From positions 62,001 through 126,000 of the forward strand of contig NZ_JADOES010000008.1 of NCBI RefSeq assembly GCF_018739885.1: a stretch of DNA of 64,000 nucleotides, in the 5' to 3' direction. Below the pieces are notes generated by a model. It did no database searches. It was not told where the DNA came from and saw nothing but the letters and a program-made list of their open reading frames with translations. Positions 20,991-30,290 of this stretch are shown in pieces. A program made the translations under genes and the position numbers. The first letter of the stretch is position 1. Each line of letters starts with the position of its first letter. The DNA is from Leptothoe spongobia TAU-MAC 1115 (lineage in GTDB: Bacteria; Cyanobacteriota; Cyanobacteriia; Phormidesmidales; Phormidesmidaceae).

Positions 20991-21290
20991 TCATGAACTA
21001 CCAGTAAAAGCAACGTTGGGGAATTTATCAGCAGCCTTTTGCATAGGCTGAGTTTTGCCCCCTTCCTGCCAATAGTTGATGATTTCAGTAGCCTGGTTCA
21101 AGAGATCAATACGTTCTTCTTCGACAATCCAAGTCTTGGATTCAAGCTCTGTCTTCATCTGATCCCACGCATCATTACGGGGCCAGAAAAAGTAAGAGGT
21201 CAGCGGACTCGATCCCTTGCCCACTACTTGATCCACGGCGAGAGCCACATCCTTGTCGAGCCAGAGAACCTTTAAGATAAATCGAGACAA
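20991..21290 (-). CDS. ycf65: 30S ribosomal protein PSRP-3 / Ycf65
   Basis: Homologue of plastid-specific ribosomal protein 3, a small-subunit component found in cyanobacteria and chloroplasts. It has 99 residues with the conserved blocks [39 protein letters not shown] and [15 protein letters not shown]. The start is a TTG at 21290: it gives the family N-terminus SRFILKV and has a perfect GGAGG six bases upstream. An ATG at 21323 would add eleven unrelated residues. It converges on atpC, with back-to-back terminators between them. Confidence 0.93.
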   Translation of the reverse strand: MSRFILKVLWLDKDVALAVDQVVGKGSSPLTSYFFWPRNDAWDQMKTELESKTWIVEEERIDLLNQATEIINYWQEGGKTQPMQKAADKFPNVAFTGSS

Positions 21291-21296
21291 TGCAAA

Positions 21297-21301
21297 CCTC
21301 C
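21297..21301 (-). promoter_or_regulatory. Shine-Dalgarno GGAGG deciding a TTG start
   Basis: GGAGG on the minus strand is six bases before TTG 21290 of the PSRP-3 gene and inside the reading frame that would start at 21323. This favours the TTG. Confidence 0.75.
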
Positions 21302-21413
21302 GCTGTACGCCTCTTGGCTTCAAAACTACACGGTCTAGCTTAAACTACACGGTCTATAATTCTAGCGCATTCGTTACCTTAAGCACATCGAAATTAGCTT
21401 ATCCACTTAAAAA

Positions 21414-22208
21414 ATGTCTATGCCTATTGCTTTAGCTATCTTTGATATCGACGGTGTTGTCCGTGATGTCAGCGGCTCCTATCGCCGCGCCATTGCAGAT
21501 ACAGTCGAACACTTCACCCAAGGACATTATCGGCCTACCCCTACTGATATTGACCAGCTCAAAAGTGAGGGCATTTGGAACAACGATTGGAAAGCGTCCC
21601 AAGAGCTCATTCATCGTCATGGTCAAGTCTCAGATCGTACTTACAACACCGACTATAAAGCCATCATCACTTACTTTCAGGAACGTTATCGGGGCACTGG
21701 CGATGACCCTAAGCAATGGACTGGCTACATTACCCAAGAACCAGTCCTCATGAGTGCTCAATACTTAGCTAAGTTAGCCCATGAGGGTATCCCCTCAGCC
21801 TTTTTCAGCGGGGCCACGAGAGGGTCTGCCAACTATATTCTGCAACAACGGATTGGATTATCTGACCCCATCTTGATTGCCATGGCCGACGCCCCCAGTA
21901 AACCGGACCCGACAGGGCTTTACATGACGATTAAACAACTCGAAGCAACAGTACCATCTGGACTTCCGGTTTTATATGCCGGGGATACAGTTGCCGATAT
22001 GGCGACAATTAAAGCAGCTCAAACTCACTGCCCTGAACGCCTATGGCTGGGTGTTGGTGTTTTACCCCCTCACGTACAGGCCGATGTGATCTATCGAGAT
22101 CGCTATAGCAAAACTCTTCAAGAGGCTGGAGCCGATCTGGTATTGAACCATGTTGAACAATTAACTCCTGAGAAAATTCAAGCATTAATCCAGTCTCAAA
22201 ATGACTAA
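21414..22208 (+). CDS. HAD-superfamily IA hydrolase (TIGR01548-like)
   Basis: A predicted cytoplasmic phosphatase of 264 residues. Motif I is ALAIFDIDGVVRDVSGSYRR, with the nucleophile Asp and acid/base Asp in DIDGV. The conserved Ser/Thr region is AFFSGATRG (about residue 125). The Lys of motif III lies in DAPSKPDPTG and the motif IV aspartates in LYAGDTVADMA. The family is widespread in cyanobacteria and some plants; its substrate is unknown. The start is ATG 21414 or 21420, giving almost the same protein. The gene is divergent from PSRP-3 and probably transcribed alone. Confidence 0.88.
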   Translation: MSMPIALAIFDIDGVVRDVSGSYRRAIADTVEHFTQGHYRPTPTDIDQLKSEGIWNNDWKASQELIHRHGQVSDRTYNTDYKAIITYFQERYRGTGDDPKQWTGYITQEPVLMSAQYLAKLAHEGIPSAFFSGATRGSANYILQQRIGLSDPILIAMADAPSKPDPTGLYMTIKQLEATVPSGLPVLYAGDTVADMATIKAAQTHCPERLWLGVGVLPPHVQADVIYRDRYSKTLQEAGADLVLNHVEQLTPEKIQALIQSQND

Positions 22209-22333
22209 TCAGGCCCAGGAACCAGTCCCCCGAAAGGCACAGTCGGTAACATTAGCTACCACTTGAATGGTACGTTAGGCGACAGTCATTCACTCGTCCG
22301 TCTAAATCACGACCTAAGTACCCGTTAAGCCCC

Positions 22334-23857
22334 ATGAGCCTATTGCCATTGTTACTCACACTGTCTGTTGCTCCCGTCTCCTTTATCATCCCTACAAAAA
22401 ATACACCAGAGCATCATCCGTCAGTCATCACTGAGTTTTCGGCACAGGCGTCTGCCAGCATTAGGGCTGCCAACATTGGGGACATTGCACAAAATACGGG
22501 ACAAGTCGTGCCTCGCATTCAAGAAGTACGACCACTGCCGGGAGGACTGGACGATGTACCTGTTTTTAATAGCAACAGTCCCGAGATTATTGCAGCAGAA
22601 GGTATTTTATTATCCACATTCCCTTCGAGAGGAAAGGCACAGCCCTCAGCCCATCTAGATTATGCTTTTGAAGGGCGTTTTGACATTTTTGACCACCATG
22701 TTGTGCAGGCGCGAGGAGACAATGACACCCGCACTCGATATCTGGGAATTGTGGTCCACAATCCCAGTCGTAAACCTGTCACACTAAGATTTCGTGAAGC
22801 TGCCAGCTACCTCAGCCAAGAAGCGCCCTGGCATGGTCGTAATGACGTGGAATTTAATCTAGCTAGCAATCAGTTCTCAGGTCCAGGCAGTCGCCTGATG
22901 AACGAGATCCTGAGAGATCGGCGTCAGCCCTTCTGGCCTAGGGAAATTACCATTCCCCCTAGGGAAAGCTATCTGCTGATGAATGCCCCATTACCAGTCC
23001 GTAGACTATCTGTCGCCACTGATGGTAGCCTCCCAGCTAATAGTGAGCTATTGCCCCCACTCCCCAACAGCCTGGGAGGCCGTCGCAGTAATGCCCGCTC
23101 CACACTGATGCGTCTCTCCAGCGATGGCCCCGTATATATCGCTAGCTTGGCCATGTTTGCTCCTCGTACTGCCAATGGAGAACGGGTTCCCAGCCTAGCT
23201 GAATGGCTTCAGATACTAGCCAATGGCACTCTAGTCACACCACGTGACCAAGCCCCTAGTCGACCAGGGCGCAAATCCACACCCTTTATCTATGGTAGAG
23301 TAGCCGGAGTTAGCCGTGGTTCACGCTGGCAGGCTCGTCTAACCGATAGACGCTCTGCACAACTTTCAATTCCACCGATGGGAGAACAACTTTCCTATGC
23401 CATTAGCACGGTGGACCATAATACCTTTGGCACGGGGCAGATACAAAGCGCTCCCATGCTCAGACGATATGACGATACAGCACATCGAGCCCATGGAAAC
23501 TATGGCACTGAATATGCGTTGACCCTACCTTTGCATAACCCAACGGATCAGCCTAAAACAGTCGCTCTATCTGTACAAACCCCCTTACAAAACGAAACTA
23601 TCAAAAATGCTCTGACTTTCTTAACTCCGCACGACTCCCGTATTTTCTTTCGCGGCACCGTTCTGTTCCTGTATGTCAATGATCAAGGAGAACGTCGCGC
23701 TGATTACATCCATCTTGTACAGCGTCGAGGACAAATGGGTACACCTTTAATAGAGCTAACTCTGGAACCTGATGAAGCAAGATCTGTAGAAGTTCAATTT
23801 TTGTATCCCCCAGATGCAACACCACCGCAGGTCCTAACTCTAACAACCTATAAATAA
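22334..23857 (+). CDS. DUF3370 domain-containing exported protein
   Basis: A 507-residue protein with an N-terminal signal sequence (MSLLPLLLTLSVAPVSFIIP). A single large domain matches DUF3370: RIQEVRPLPGGLDDVPVFNS near residue 65, then FEGRFDIFDHHVV, the EAPWHGRNDVEFN region and a late YGTEYALTLPLHNPTDQPK segment. The family is nearly restricted to cyanobacteria and has no known function; the repeated beta-rich modules suggest a cell-envelope or periplasmic role. No operon partner is evident; the HAD gene ends 125 bases upstream. Confidence 0.85.
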   Translation: MSLLPLLLTLSVAPVSFIIPTKNTPEHHPSVITEFSAQASASIRAANIGDIAQNTGQVVPRIQEVRPLPGGLDDVPVFNSNSPEIIAAEGILLSTFPSRGKAQPSAHLDYAFEGRFDIFDHHVVQARGDNDTRTRYLGIVVHNPSRKPVTLRFREAASYLSQEAPWHGRNDVEFNLASNQFSGPGSRLMNEILRDRRQPFWPREITIPPRESYLLMNAPLPVRRLSVATDGSLPANSELLPPLPNSLGGRRSNARSTLMRLSSDGPVYIASLAMFAPRTANGERVPSLAEWLQILANGTLVTPRDQAPSRPGRKSTPFIYGRVAGVSRGSRWQARLTDRRSAQLSIPPMGEQLSYAISTVDHNTFGTGQIQSAPMLRRYDDTAHRAHGNYGTEYALTLPLHNPTDQPKTVALSVQTPLQNETIKNALTFLTPHDSRIFFRGTVLFLYVNDQGERRADYIHLVQRRGQMGTPLIELTLEPDEARSVEVQFLYPPDATPPQVLTLTTYK

Positions 23858-23974
23858 GAGAAGGATGTCAGAAACTAGCAAGCAGACCCAGGCCTCTACT
23901 GATTGATATAGCGGCATGGCTGATCCTCAGCAAGAATGAATGCGAACCAAAGTTACGCACTTTTACCGTTGCAA

Positions 23975-24703
23975 CTATTTAGCTGGCTTTGGGTAGTCAT
24001 AGGGCTTTGGATGACCGCTATGACCATAGGCAATGGCATGGGGGCTCACATCATGAGGGCTCACATCAGAGTGAGGGCTCACTTCTTTCTTGGGAATATC
24101 ATTTTTGGGCTTAGACTTTTTCACCGGAATATAACGGGATTCATCTTCAGAGGATGGCACCTGATTAAGAACTGACAGAATATAGTCCCGGTGAGGATGT
24201 TGCTCAAGCCAAGCCCTTATTTTGAGAGCTTCAGAATAGTCCTCATCTCCCAGAGCACTACGATACGTTTCCTCTAACACTCGATTAAACTCGGCTTGAC
24301 GCAATTGAGATTGCCAAGGCTCTGAGAAAACCAAGTGAACTTTGTCATGAATATTATGGGCCTTCAGGATTCCCCATTCGCCTTTATCAAACCAGTTACC
24401 ACCACAGTGAGAGCAGCGATCAAGGTAAAACTCCAGACCATGACCAACTTTAGCTCGTCGCATCAAATGGTGACATTCAGGACAGAATGATGCACGACGA
24501 TTATCAGAGGCCTTGAGTGTTTCACTCCAATCGCTCGATTGACATGACTTGATTTTGCCACTACCCGCTTGCCACTCCAGCCAGTGCCAATAATCATAGG
24601 AAGAAACCCATTGACCTTCGCAAGAGTCACAGGCGTGAACGGCTAAATGCTCATCCAATCGAGCACGTTTCAAGGTGGATGTCTGACAACAGGGGCAATG
24701 CAT
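23975..24703 (-). CDS. TFIIB-type zinc-ribbon protein with His-rich tail
   Basis: About 242 residues with two zinc ribbons. The first is MHCPCCQTSTL to CDSCEGQWV (residues 1-35). The second is FCPECHHLMRRAK to CSHCGGNWFDKGEW (about 75-110). This matches the zf-TFIIB family (PF13453), common in bacteria and without an assigned function. The C-terminus is unusual: VSPHSDVSPHDVSPH is a short His-containing repeat, followed by AYGHSGHPKPYDYPKPAK. It may bind metal. ATG at 24703 starts exactly at the first ribbon and is preferred to the GTG at 24739. Confidence 0.82.
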   Translation of the reverse strand: MHCPCCQTSTLKRARLDEHLAVHACDSCEGQWVSSYDYWHWLEWQAGSGKIKSCQSSDWSETLKASDNRRASFCPECHHLMRRAKVGHGLEFYLDRCSHCGGNWFDKGEWGILKAHNIHDKVHLVFSEPWQSQLRQAEFNRVLEETYRSALGDEDYSEALKIRAWLEQHPHRDYILSVLNQVPSSEDESRYIPVKKSKPKNDIPKKEVSPHSDVSPHDVSPHAIAYGHSGHPKPYDYPKPAK

Positions 24704-25320
24704 AATAAAAGGGGCCTGATGAAAGTCTTGGACAGGCACAGAATAAAGATCTATTAACGCGAAGGTGAGGGCTAAACACCATAAAAAGCTATGAAGTAGT
24801 CATAGAGGGTATCGCGTTAACTTAACTTTAGTAGAATTATTCCAGAGGTGACAGAATAACCATAAATTTGCCACATTTTGATATGTAGCTAAGTTTTATG
24901 GCGAGGGATAAAAAAACACAAAAATAGGAATGCCCACAGCATCCAACATCCCTAACTGAGCATTAGCAGTAGCAAGAAATGGCTGCAAAGCCCTATAAAA
25001 ACTAACCTTAAAGATTAAAGGCATGATAGACAAAACAATCGAGACTCTATCAAAAAGGGGCAAATAGAGGTCATCAAGTTACTAGCTGATACAGCCATCA
25101 AGTTAATAGTCTGTAACTCGATTGAATTAAAAGTCAAACGCGAAATATCGTCCTTAAGAACCCAACATAAATATCATGAAAAAATGATAAATGTCTGGAC
25201 TTAAGTATTTTTAGGCAGCAAAGAATAAATAACTGTATTGAACAGTCTATTTTACTGAATTCACCCAATTAGATACTCAAAACTCATAAAGTTTGGACGC
25301 TTATCAATCTGCAAATGTAG
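24704..25320. other. Large AT-rich spacer
   Basis: Over 600 bases with many stops in all frames. The only pattern noted is a repeated CATCAAGTTA (about 25074 and 25097). No RNA gene was recognised. Confidence 0.4.
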
Positions 25321-26346
25321 CTAATGGGGCAACCATGTGGAGAGTGGGCTAGTTGACTGAATAATATTCATACCAGCGTCGGCAAATCGTTGATAAGCAG
25401 CATCGGCCGCTGCTGAAAAGTTAACCACACCTGGCACGACAACTGGCGAACTGCAGTCTTCTAGCAAATATATTTTGCTGGTTAGGGCCGCATCAATTTG
25501 TTGAATCTCGCTGAGTAAATCGTCAATGGTCCAAGCAACGCAGTGACTCTTCGCTTGACCTGCGATCGCAACTACATCAAACGACAGCAGATGCTGGATC
25601 AGCTCATGATTTTTCTTGGCCACAGGCTGACCGTCTGGGTCATCTAATACCTCTGGCCGCAGCACTGAATAATTTTCCGTCAGTGGATTGCTACCTTTGA
25701 GCTCAAATCGAGTCTGACACTGACGAGCCAAATTATGGAAAAAGCAAGCCTCTTCAAACGCTGGCACCAAACTATGACCAATCCCCCCCAGCATCGAGTG
25801 ATAAGGCCACACCGTCAGGGGATATTTACCATCTTCACTCAGACGCTTTACATAATGCACGGCAAAGGCCTGCAGCTGATCCAAGGGAACTTTCAAATTT
25901 GAGACAATCGCAGGATTGACCCGCCAGCGACCACTACGGACATCGTCTAGTTCCACCATGGTCATGGGCGCTGGCCTCTGACCATTCACATCCACCCAAA
26001 ACGCCGCATGAAAAATCTGGACAGCTCTATGAGTATCCATAGTCGGCACAATTTCAGTAATTTGCCCCAGATTTCGATAGACAAACTCACATAGACGACG
26101 AGTATCATCAACAGCCCCTTGCCCAGATTTTCCTCCTACAAAGAGCTCGAAGCCAGGAATACAAAACGTATTTTGGACATCAATGGCCAACACACAGAGT
26201 CTTGTGATGTCAGTATCCGCTGGTTGGACACCATGCTTTTGCGCCCAAGTTTGAGCCTGGTTCGCCCGTTGTTCGTAGGGAACTCGCCACACATCACCGA
26301 CACGATTAGGAATAAAAAATTCAGGAATCGGCAAGGAATCGGACAT
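25321..26346 (-). CDS. Nicotinamidase-like isochorismatase-family hydrolase
   Basis: A cysteine hydrolase of 341 residues, longer than typical nicotinamidases (about 200). It has the catalytic Asp in LAIDVQNTFCIPG, a metal-site pattern DTHRAVQIFH, the WPYHSMLGGIGHSLVP motif seen in PncA-like enzymes, and the nucleophile Cys in QAKSHCVAWTI. The probable activity is hydrolysis of nicotinamide or a related amide. It is divergent from an NrtR-like Nudix regulator, a link to NAD metabolism (inference). The start ATG at 26346 has GGAG nearby; a GTG lies one codon upstream. Confidence 0.82.
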   Translation of the reverse strand: MSDSLPIPEFFIPNRVGDVWRVPYEQRANQAQTWAQKHGVQPADTDITRLCVLAIDVQNTFCIPGFELFVGGKSGQGAVDDTRRLCEFVYRNLGQITEIVPTMDTHRAVQIFHAAFWVDVNGQRPAPMTMVELDDVRSGRWRVNPAIVSNLKVPLDQLQAFAVHYVKRLSEDGKYPLTVWPYHSMLGGIGHSLVPAFEEACFFHNLARQCQTRFELKGSNPLTENYSVLRPEVLDDPDGQPVAKKNHELIQHLLSFDVVAIAGQAKSHCVAWTIDDLLSEIQQIDAALTSKIYLLEDCSSPVVVPGVVNFSAAADAAYQRFADAGMNIIQSTSPLSTWLPH

Positions 26347-26481
26347 CACGATTATCTCCAGGGCGTTTAAGCAGTGACATTAGCCACCGAAATCTTTGAG
26401 CAACAGTGTACAGGCAGCTTTTAAATGAATAATGATTGCTATGGTGTATTTTTAACACTAAGCTTGGTTTGGTTATAGCCA
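26347..26481. promoter_or_regulatory. Divergent promoter region, nicotinamidase-like / NrtR-like
   Basis: A 135-base spacer between divergent starts. If the Nudix regulator controls this pair, its operator should lie here. I could not identify a clear palindrome. Confidence 0.35.
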
Positions 26482-27207
26482 ATGACACCTGAAACGTCAA
26501 CTTCGCCCCGCCCCATGGGTCACACTTATGACTATCCTAGGCCAGCAGTCACAGTAGATTGTGTGGTTTTTGGCTTTGAGCAAACCGATTGTTTACAGGT
26601 GTTATTGATCCAGCGGCAGTTACCTCCCTTTGCTGGGCAGTGGGCATTACCGGGTGGGTTTGTACGCCCAGACGAAGCATTGGAACAAGCTGCTCGTCGC
26701 GAGCTCAAAGAAGAAACCAATGTCACCGACCTATTTTTAGAGCAGCTAAAAGCCTATGGTCAGCCCCATCGAGATCCCCGAGGTCATACGATTACGGTGG
26801 CGTTTTATGCGTTAGTAAATCTTTGGGACCATACAATCAAAGCGGCTACTGATGCCAAACAAGCTCGCTGGTGGCCCATGCATAACCTACCGAATCTAGC
26901 TTTTGACCATGAGGTAATTTTGCAGGATGCGATCTCAACCCTCCGCACTACCATCAGACACAGTCCCATCGGATTTGAATTACTGCCCACCAAGTTTACG
27001 CTCACCCAGCTGCAGCGGCTCTACGAAATCGTATTAGACCAGCCTTTCGACAAGCGCAACTTCCGCAAAAAATTACTTAAGCTAGATATCCTAAAAGATT
27101 TGAATGAAAAAGAAACTAATGTTGCCCATCGCGCGGCCCAGCTCTATCAATTTGATCAGAGCAAATACAAAGATCGACAAAAAACAGGTTTTAACTTTGA
27201 CCTGTAA
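26482..27207 (+). CDS. NrtR-like Nudix hydrolase/transcription factor
   Basis: A 241-residue protein with an N-terminal Nudix domain. The Nudix box is GGFVRPDEALEQAARRELKE followed by ETNV, with Asn where the usual Gly stands. The C-terminal winged-helix part is FELLPTKFTLTQLQRLYE and then DKRNFRKKLLK, the signature of NrtR-type regulators. NrtR proteins repress NAD-biosynthesis genes and release DNA on binding ADP-ribose. Some retain hydrolase activity; here the catalytic glutamates are present, so activity is possible. It is divergent from the nicotinamidase-like gene. Confidence 0.83.
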   Translation: MTPETSTSPRPMGHTYDYPRPAVTVDCVVFGFEQTDCLQVLLIQRQLPPFAGQWALPGGFVRPDEALEQAARRELKEETNVTDLFLEQLKAYGQPHRDPRGHTITVAFYALVNLWDHTIKAATDAKQARWWPMHNLPNLAFDHEVILQDAISTLRTTIRHSPIGFELLPTKFTLTQLQRLYEIVLDQPFDKRNFRKKLLKLDILKDLNEKETNVAHRAAQLYQFDQSKYKDRQKTGFNFDL

Positions 27208-27230
27208 TAGCGTTCCATTGAACGCTATTA
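27205..27230. terminator. Hairpin between convergent genes
   Basis: TAATAGCGTTC pairs with GAACGCTATTA (11 bp, loop CATT), beginning at the stop codon of the Nudix gene. It fills the 35-base gap to the convergent HTH gene and probably terminates both. Confidence 0.7.
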
Positions 27231-27242
27231 CCCACCAAAAAC

Positions 27243-28142
27243 CTAACCCAATAACGAATAAATATTGCCATCAATCAATAGATGGGTGATGCCCTTGGCC
27301 TGCAGATAGGATGTTGCCTTCGTAATCAGCTGACCATCGGGGACCTTAATCACCCGCTGATTGCGCCGAGAAAACCGTCTCGCTACACGATGATTATCAA
27401 AAATAGGTAATGTCCGCGCTGACTCCTGCTGTGCAGGGATTTCACCTAGCTCAGCAAATTCCTTTAAAGGATGGGTTATCAGTTCTGACAGACGATCGAC
27501 TACTAAATAACAGGTACGAGGAAAGACGGCATCCGACAGTGGCATAATTTCGACAGACGCACCCAGTAAATTTGGCTCACCAGCCTCATCAAACTCGTCA
27601 TCGTCTTCATCAAAGTCCGTATCCAGATCATCGTCTAGATCACCATCAAGGTCATCTAAATCCTCATCTAAATCGTCATCGTCACTGCCAACACTGGTAT
27701 CTGTGAGTAACTCTGTAGCAACAGCTGACACATCATCATCTTGACTAGATGACAGCTCATCACTTAGCACAACAGGCTCGTCCTCTGTATCTAGCAATGT
27801 CAACTGACCATCAGCATCAGGCAAAATCGCTGATTCATTAGCCCGTGAGCGCTTACGAGCTCGACGAATAGGCTTTTCTGGCTTAGGCTTCTCATCCACC
27901 AACTTTGGCGCTTCAATCACCGGCTTTTCTGAAACTGGTACTGGTTTTTCCGACGGTGCTGAACGCTTTTGGGAAATCAGTGCCCGATATTCATCTTCGG
28001 GCATCTGTGTTTTGAGGATACGGCTAATGGTACTGGTACTAACGCCATAGCGCTTGGCAATCGTGGAGGTGGTTTCCCCTGGCTGCCGATATATTTCAAT
28101 TACATCGCGTTTATCAGCGTCAGACAATTTTCGCGGTGCCAT
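27243..28142 (-). CDS. HTH (transposase-type) DNA-binding protein with acidic linker
   Basis: 299 residues in three parts. Residues about 5-50 are a helix-turn-helix of the IS630/Psq transposase type (LSDADKRDVIEIYRQPGE, then IAKRYGVSTSTISRILK). Residues about 55-200 are low-complexity: first Lys/Pro-rich, then very acidic (DDDLDEDLDDLDGDLDDDLD). The C-terminal 100 residues form a conserved-looking domain with FPRTCYLVVDRLSELITHPL and LQAKGITHLLIDGNIYSLLG. There is no transposase catalytic domain, so this looks like a domesticated DNA-binding protein. A membrane-protein gene ends divergently 65 bases away on the same strand. Function unknown. Confidence 0.8.
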   Translation of the reverse strand: MAPRKLSDADKRDVIEIYRQPGETTSTIAKRYGVSTSTISRILKTQMPEDEYRALISQKRSAPSEKPVPVSEKPVIEAPKLVDEKPKPEKPIRRARKRSRANESAILPDADGQLTLLDTEDEPVVLSDELSSSQDDDVSAVATELLTDTSVGSDDDDLDEDLDDLDGDLDDDLDTDFDEDDDEFDEAGEPNLLGASVEIMPLSDAVFPRTCYLVVDRLSELITHPLKEFAELGEIPAQQESARTLPIFDNHRVARRFSRRNQRVIKVPDGQLITKATSYLQAKGITHLLIDGNIYSLLG

Positions 28143-28207
28143 ACTAGCAACAACCCCAAAGGGTGAGTAAAAATGGTCTCTCTAGTATGCCAGGTTTAGG
28201 CAGAGTG

Positions 28208-29248
28208 TCATGCCCGACGACGCGATCCCCGACGTGACCGTTTAGAAACGTTATATTCAATCGAGGCCCCCGCCGCAAAGAAGAGGGCGGATAAGATCCA
28301 GAACACCTCCCAGAGCGCGCCTTCGGTGTAGTTATCACCGACTCCAGCAAAAGCCATATCGGCAATGTATAGACAGAAGGTTGCGATCGCAATTAGCTTC
28401 CAAGATTGGGAAAAACGCCCCCCCCAAAATGCCACCAGCAACGCCGCCGCAATAACCACAAGAAAGCAATCTGCGATCACATACATCAGTGCCACTGGCT
28501 CGGCAAACGCCTCTAGAACCACATCTAAATTTTGCGCCCAGACTGGAGCAGGTAATAGTCCAGCCACGACTTCTGGTTCAGCTTCCACAAGCGGCTCAAC
28601 CACTTCTTCTATCGGCTCCAAGACCGACTCAGACGGAGCTTGAACCACACGGTACTCAGCAGCCATAGCTGGTTGCGGCGATAGTTGGTTAGCTACAGAC
28701 GGCAGACCGTAGTTCAGCACACAGGCTAGGACAATCCCCACCGTCCCAATGGCAAAAATCATCACCCATTGCGGAACACTCAAATCAATACGTCGAGGTA
28801 GGGCCGCCAGCAACATACCGATCACCATCGCAATGTAGCTAATAAAATAAAACCCGTCGCCCAAAGAAACGGACGGATCTAATCCCCAGACCGTACCCCA
28901 CAAGAAAAAGAAAACATCTCCGGCCGCATAGGCCAACATCCCCACCGCCAGTGCCAACCAAACGGTTCTACCACTAATAATTTGGGAACTCCCAGAATTT
29001 CGAAAACAGAGGAATGCTGCTAGCAAAAAGGCAAAAATCTCTAAAAAACTAATTGAGATTACAAACCAGATTGGGCGAGCATCTTCTCCGGGAGCAAGTG
29101 CTCCAAACAGTAAAAAGAAAAGGATAGATACAATGCCCCAACCAAGGCAAAGGATCAAAGTAGACTGGCCTGAGTTGGCTTTAGAAGCCTTGGAGGACTG
29201 AGTCAACGCTCTACTCCCTAATGAGATAACACCAAAGACAATGCTCAT
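28208..29248 (-). CDS. Multi-spanning membrane protein, unknown
   Basis: About 346 residues with roughly eight to nine hydrophobic helices (for example LCLGWGIVSILFFLLFGALA, IWFVISISFLEIFAFLLAAF, ALAVGMLAYAAGDVFFFLWG). A soluble loop rich in Glu/Pro (SESVLEPIEEVVEPLVEAEP) lies near the middle. The C-terminus is strongly basic (KRSRRGSRRRA). I do not recognise a characterised family; conserved Gly-Asp pairs after the third helix (AAGDVFF, SLGDGFYF) may be functional. ATG at 29248 is chosen because upstream residues are not membrane-like. It is transcribed just upstream of the HTH gene on the same strand, 65 bases apart. Confidence 0.75.
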   Translation of the reverse strand: MSIVFGVISLGSRALTQSSKASKANSGQSTLILCLGWGIVSILFFLLFGALAPGEDARPIWFVISISFLEIFAFLLAAFLCFRNSGSSQIISGRTVWLALAVGMLAYAAGDVFFFLWGTVWGLDPSVSLGDGFYFISYIAMVIGMLLAALPRRIDLSVPQWVMIFAIGTVGIVLACVLNYGLPSVANQLSPQPAMAAEYRVVQAPSESVLEPIEEVVEPLVEAEPEVVAGLLPAPVWAQNLDVVLEAFAEPVALMYVIADCFLVVIAAALLVAFWGGRFSQSWKLIAIATFCLYIADMAFAGVGDNYTEGALWEVFWILSALFFAAGASIEYNVSKRSRRGSRRRA

Positions 29249-29615
29249 GGGCAATATAGCTACCCATTTGGCACCGAGGAGAAAACCTGATCCCTTACAT
29301 GAGCAACCAGCGCTAATGAGCAACTGTAAATCAAATCAATGATGAGGGATCCGACTAGACCCATCAACCATTCACCCTGGATGAGCACAGTTTGAAACTC
29401 ATCGAACTCAGCAGGGACAAGTTTTACGCATCCGCAGCATACCCACAATCCAGACAGAAAATGCCGGTTTGCAAAAAAAAGCAATGCCGCCATGCTCAGC
29501 ATTTAAGTATCTGCCATTAATGATTGCAAGGAAGAATCATTCTGGCATAAGCATATTTTGCACCCCATTTACAATGGTGATTCATAACAAAGACCAGTAA
29601 CGCTAAGCCTATTAA

Positions 29616-30290
29616 CTACTGCCAAAGTTGACCACTGGATAATTGTTTCAACCAAGTCAGGAAAGCTTCACGCTCTGTTGGCGATAAGTCATCCAAAGCC
29701 TCTAATGCACGTTCTGTAAAGTTAGAGCGGCCAAAATAGGATCTGCCAATGCGGTGCAACTCCTTGAATATGGTATTGAGGTGATTAGTTTGCCATGGCG
29801 GTAACGAAGCTGAAAACGGATCTAAACGCAGCAAACCAGTTACGAGTTCATCAGATGTCAACTGAGGCAACCGCATCTCCTTGCCAATTGTTGCTAGGTC
29901 TCCCTCAAAACGCTTAGCCTGTTTATCACCCATCAAATCGGCCACATCTTCATACATAGCCTGAATAATTAAGACACCAGCCTTAACAAAAACAGGACTT
30001 ACTCCATTGACCGTCGTCGGAGGCGCTGCCTGCGCCTCCGACGATGAACGTTCTAGTTGAATTTTGCCCCAGACGCTAAAGCGCTCCGGCTCCTCAAGCA
30101 GCACACAGGCTTTGCCACGATTGTCTGTCAAATCCCGCCACAGAGTACGGGCGTCCTCTTCTTGGGCAGCATTGAAAACACTCAGCAGGCGAAACGTCTG
30201 CCCTTGATAAGACAAGATAGGAATTTTTTGCTCTTTGGACGGATGCTGAAAACTACCGATTTCTACATCCTGGCGCTTTAAGATGAACAT
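29616..30290 (-). CDS. Npun_F0813 family protein
   Basis: 224 residues. The N-terminal block MFILKRQDVEIGSFQHPSKE and the following QGQTFRLLSVF, DNRGKACVLLEEPERFSVWG are typical of the cyanobacterial Npun_F0813 family. The C-terminal half is helical (SPTEREAFLTWLKQLSSGQL) and might bind a partner. Function is unknown; the protein lacks a signal peptide and is probably cytoplasmic. No operon partner: about 350 bases upstream lead to the tRNA gene and 290 bases downstream to the membrane protein. Confidence 0.8.
   Translation of the reverse strand: MFILKRQDVEIGSFQHPSKEQKIPILSYQGQTFRLLSVFNAAQEEDARTLWRDLTDNRGKACVLLEEPERFSVWGKIQLERSSSEAQAAPPTTVNGVSPVFVKAGVLIIQAMYEDVADLMGDKQAKRFEGDLATIGKEMRLPQLTSDELVTGLLRLDPFSASLPPWQTNHLNTIFKELHRIGRSYFGRSNFTERALEALDDLSPTEREAFLTWLKQLSSGQLWQ

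Noticed and set aside
29260..29502. 80-codon hydrophobic ORF upstream of the membrane protein
   Set aside because: No family, no ribosome site, and it probably is leader DNA of the gene at 29248.
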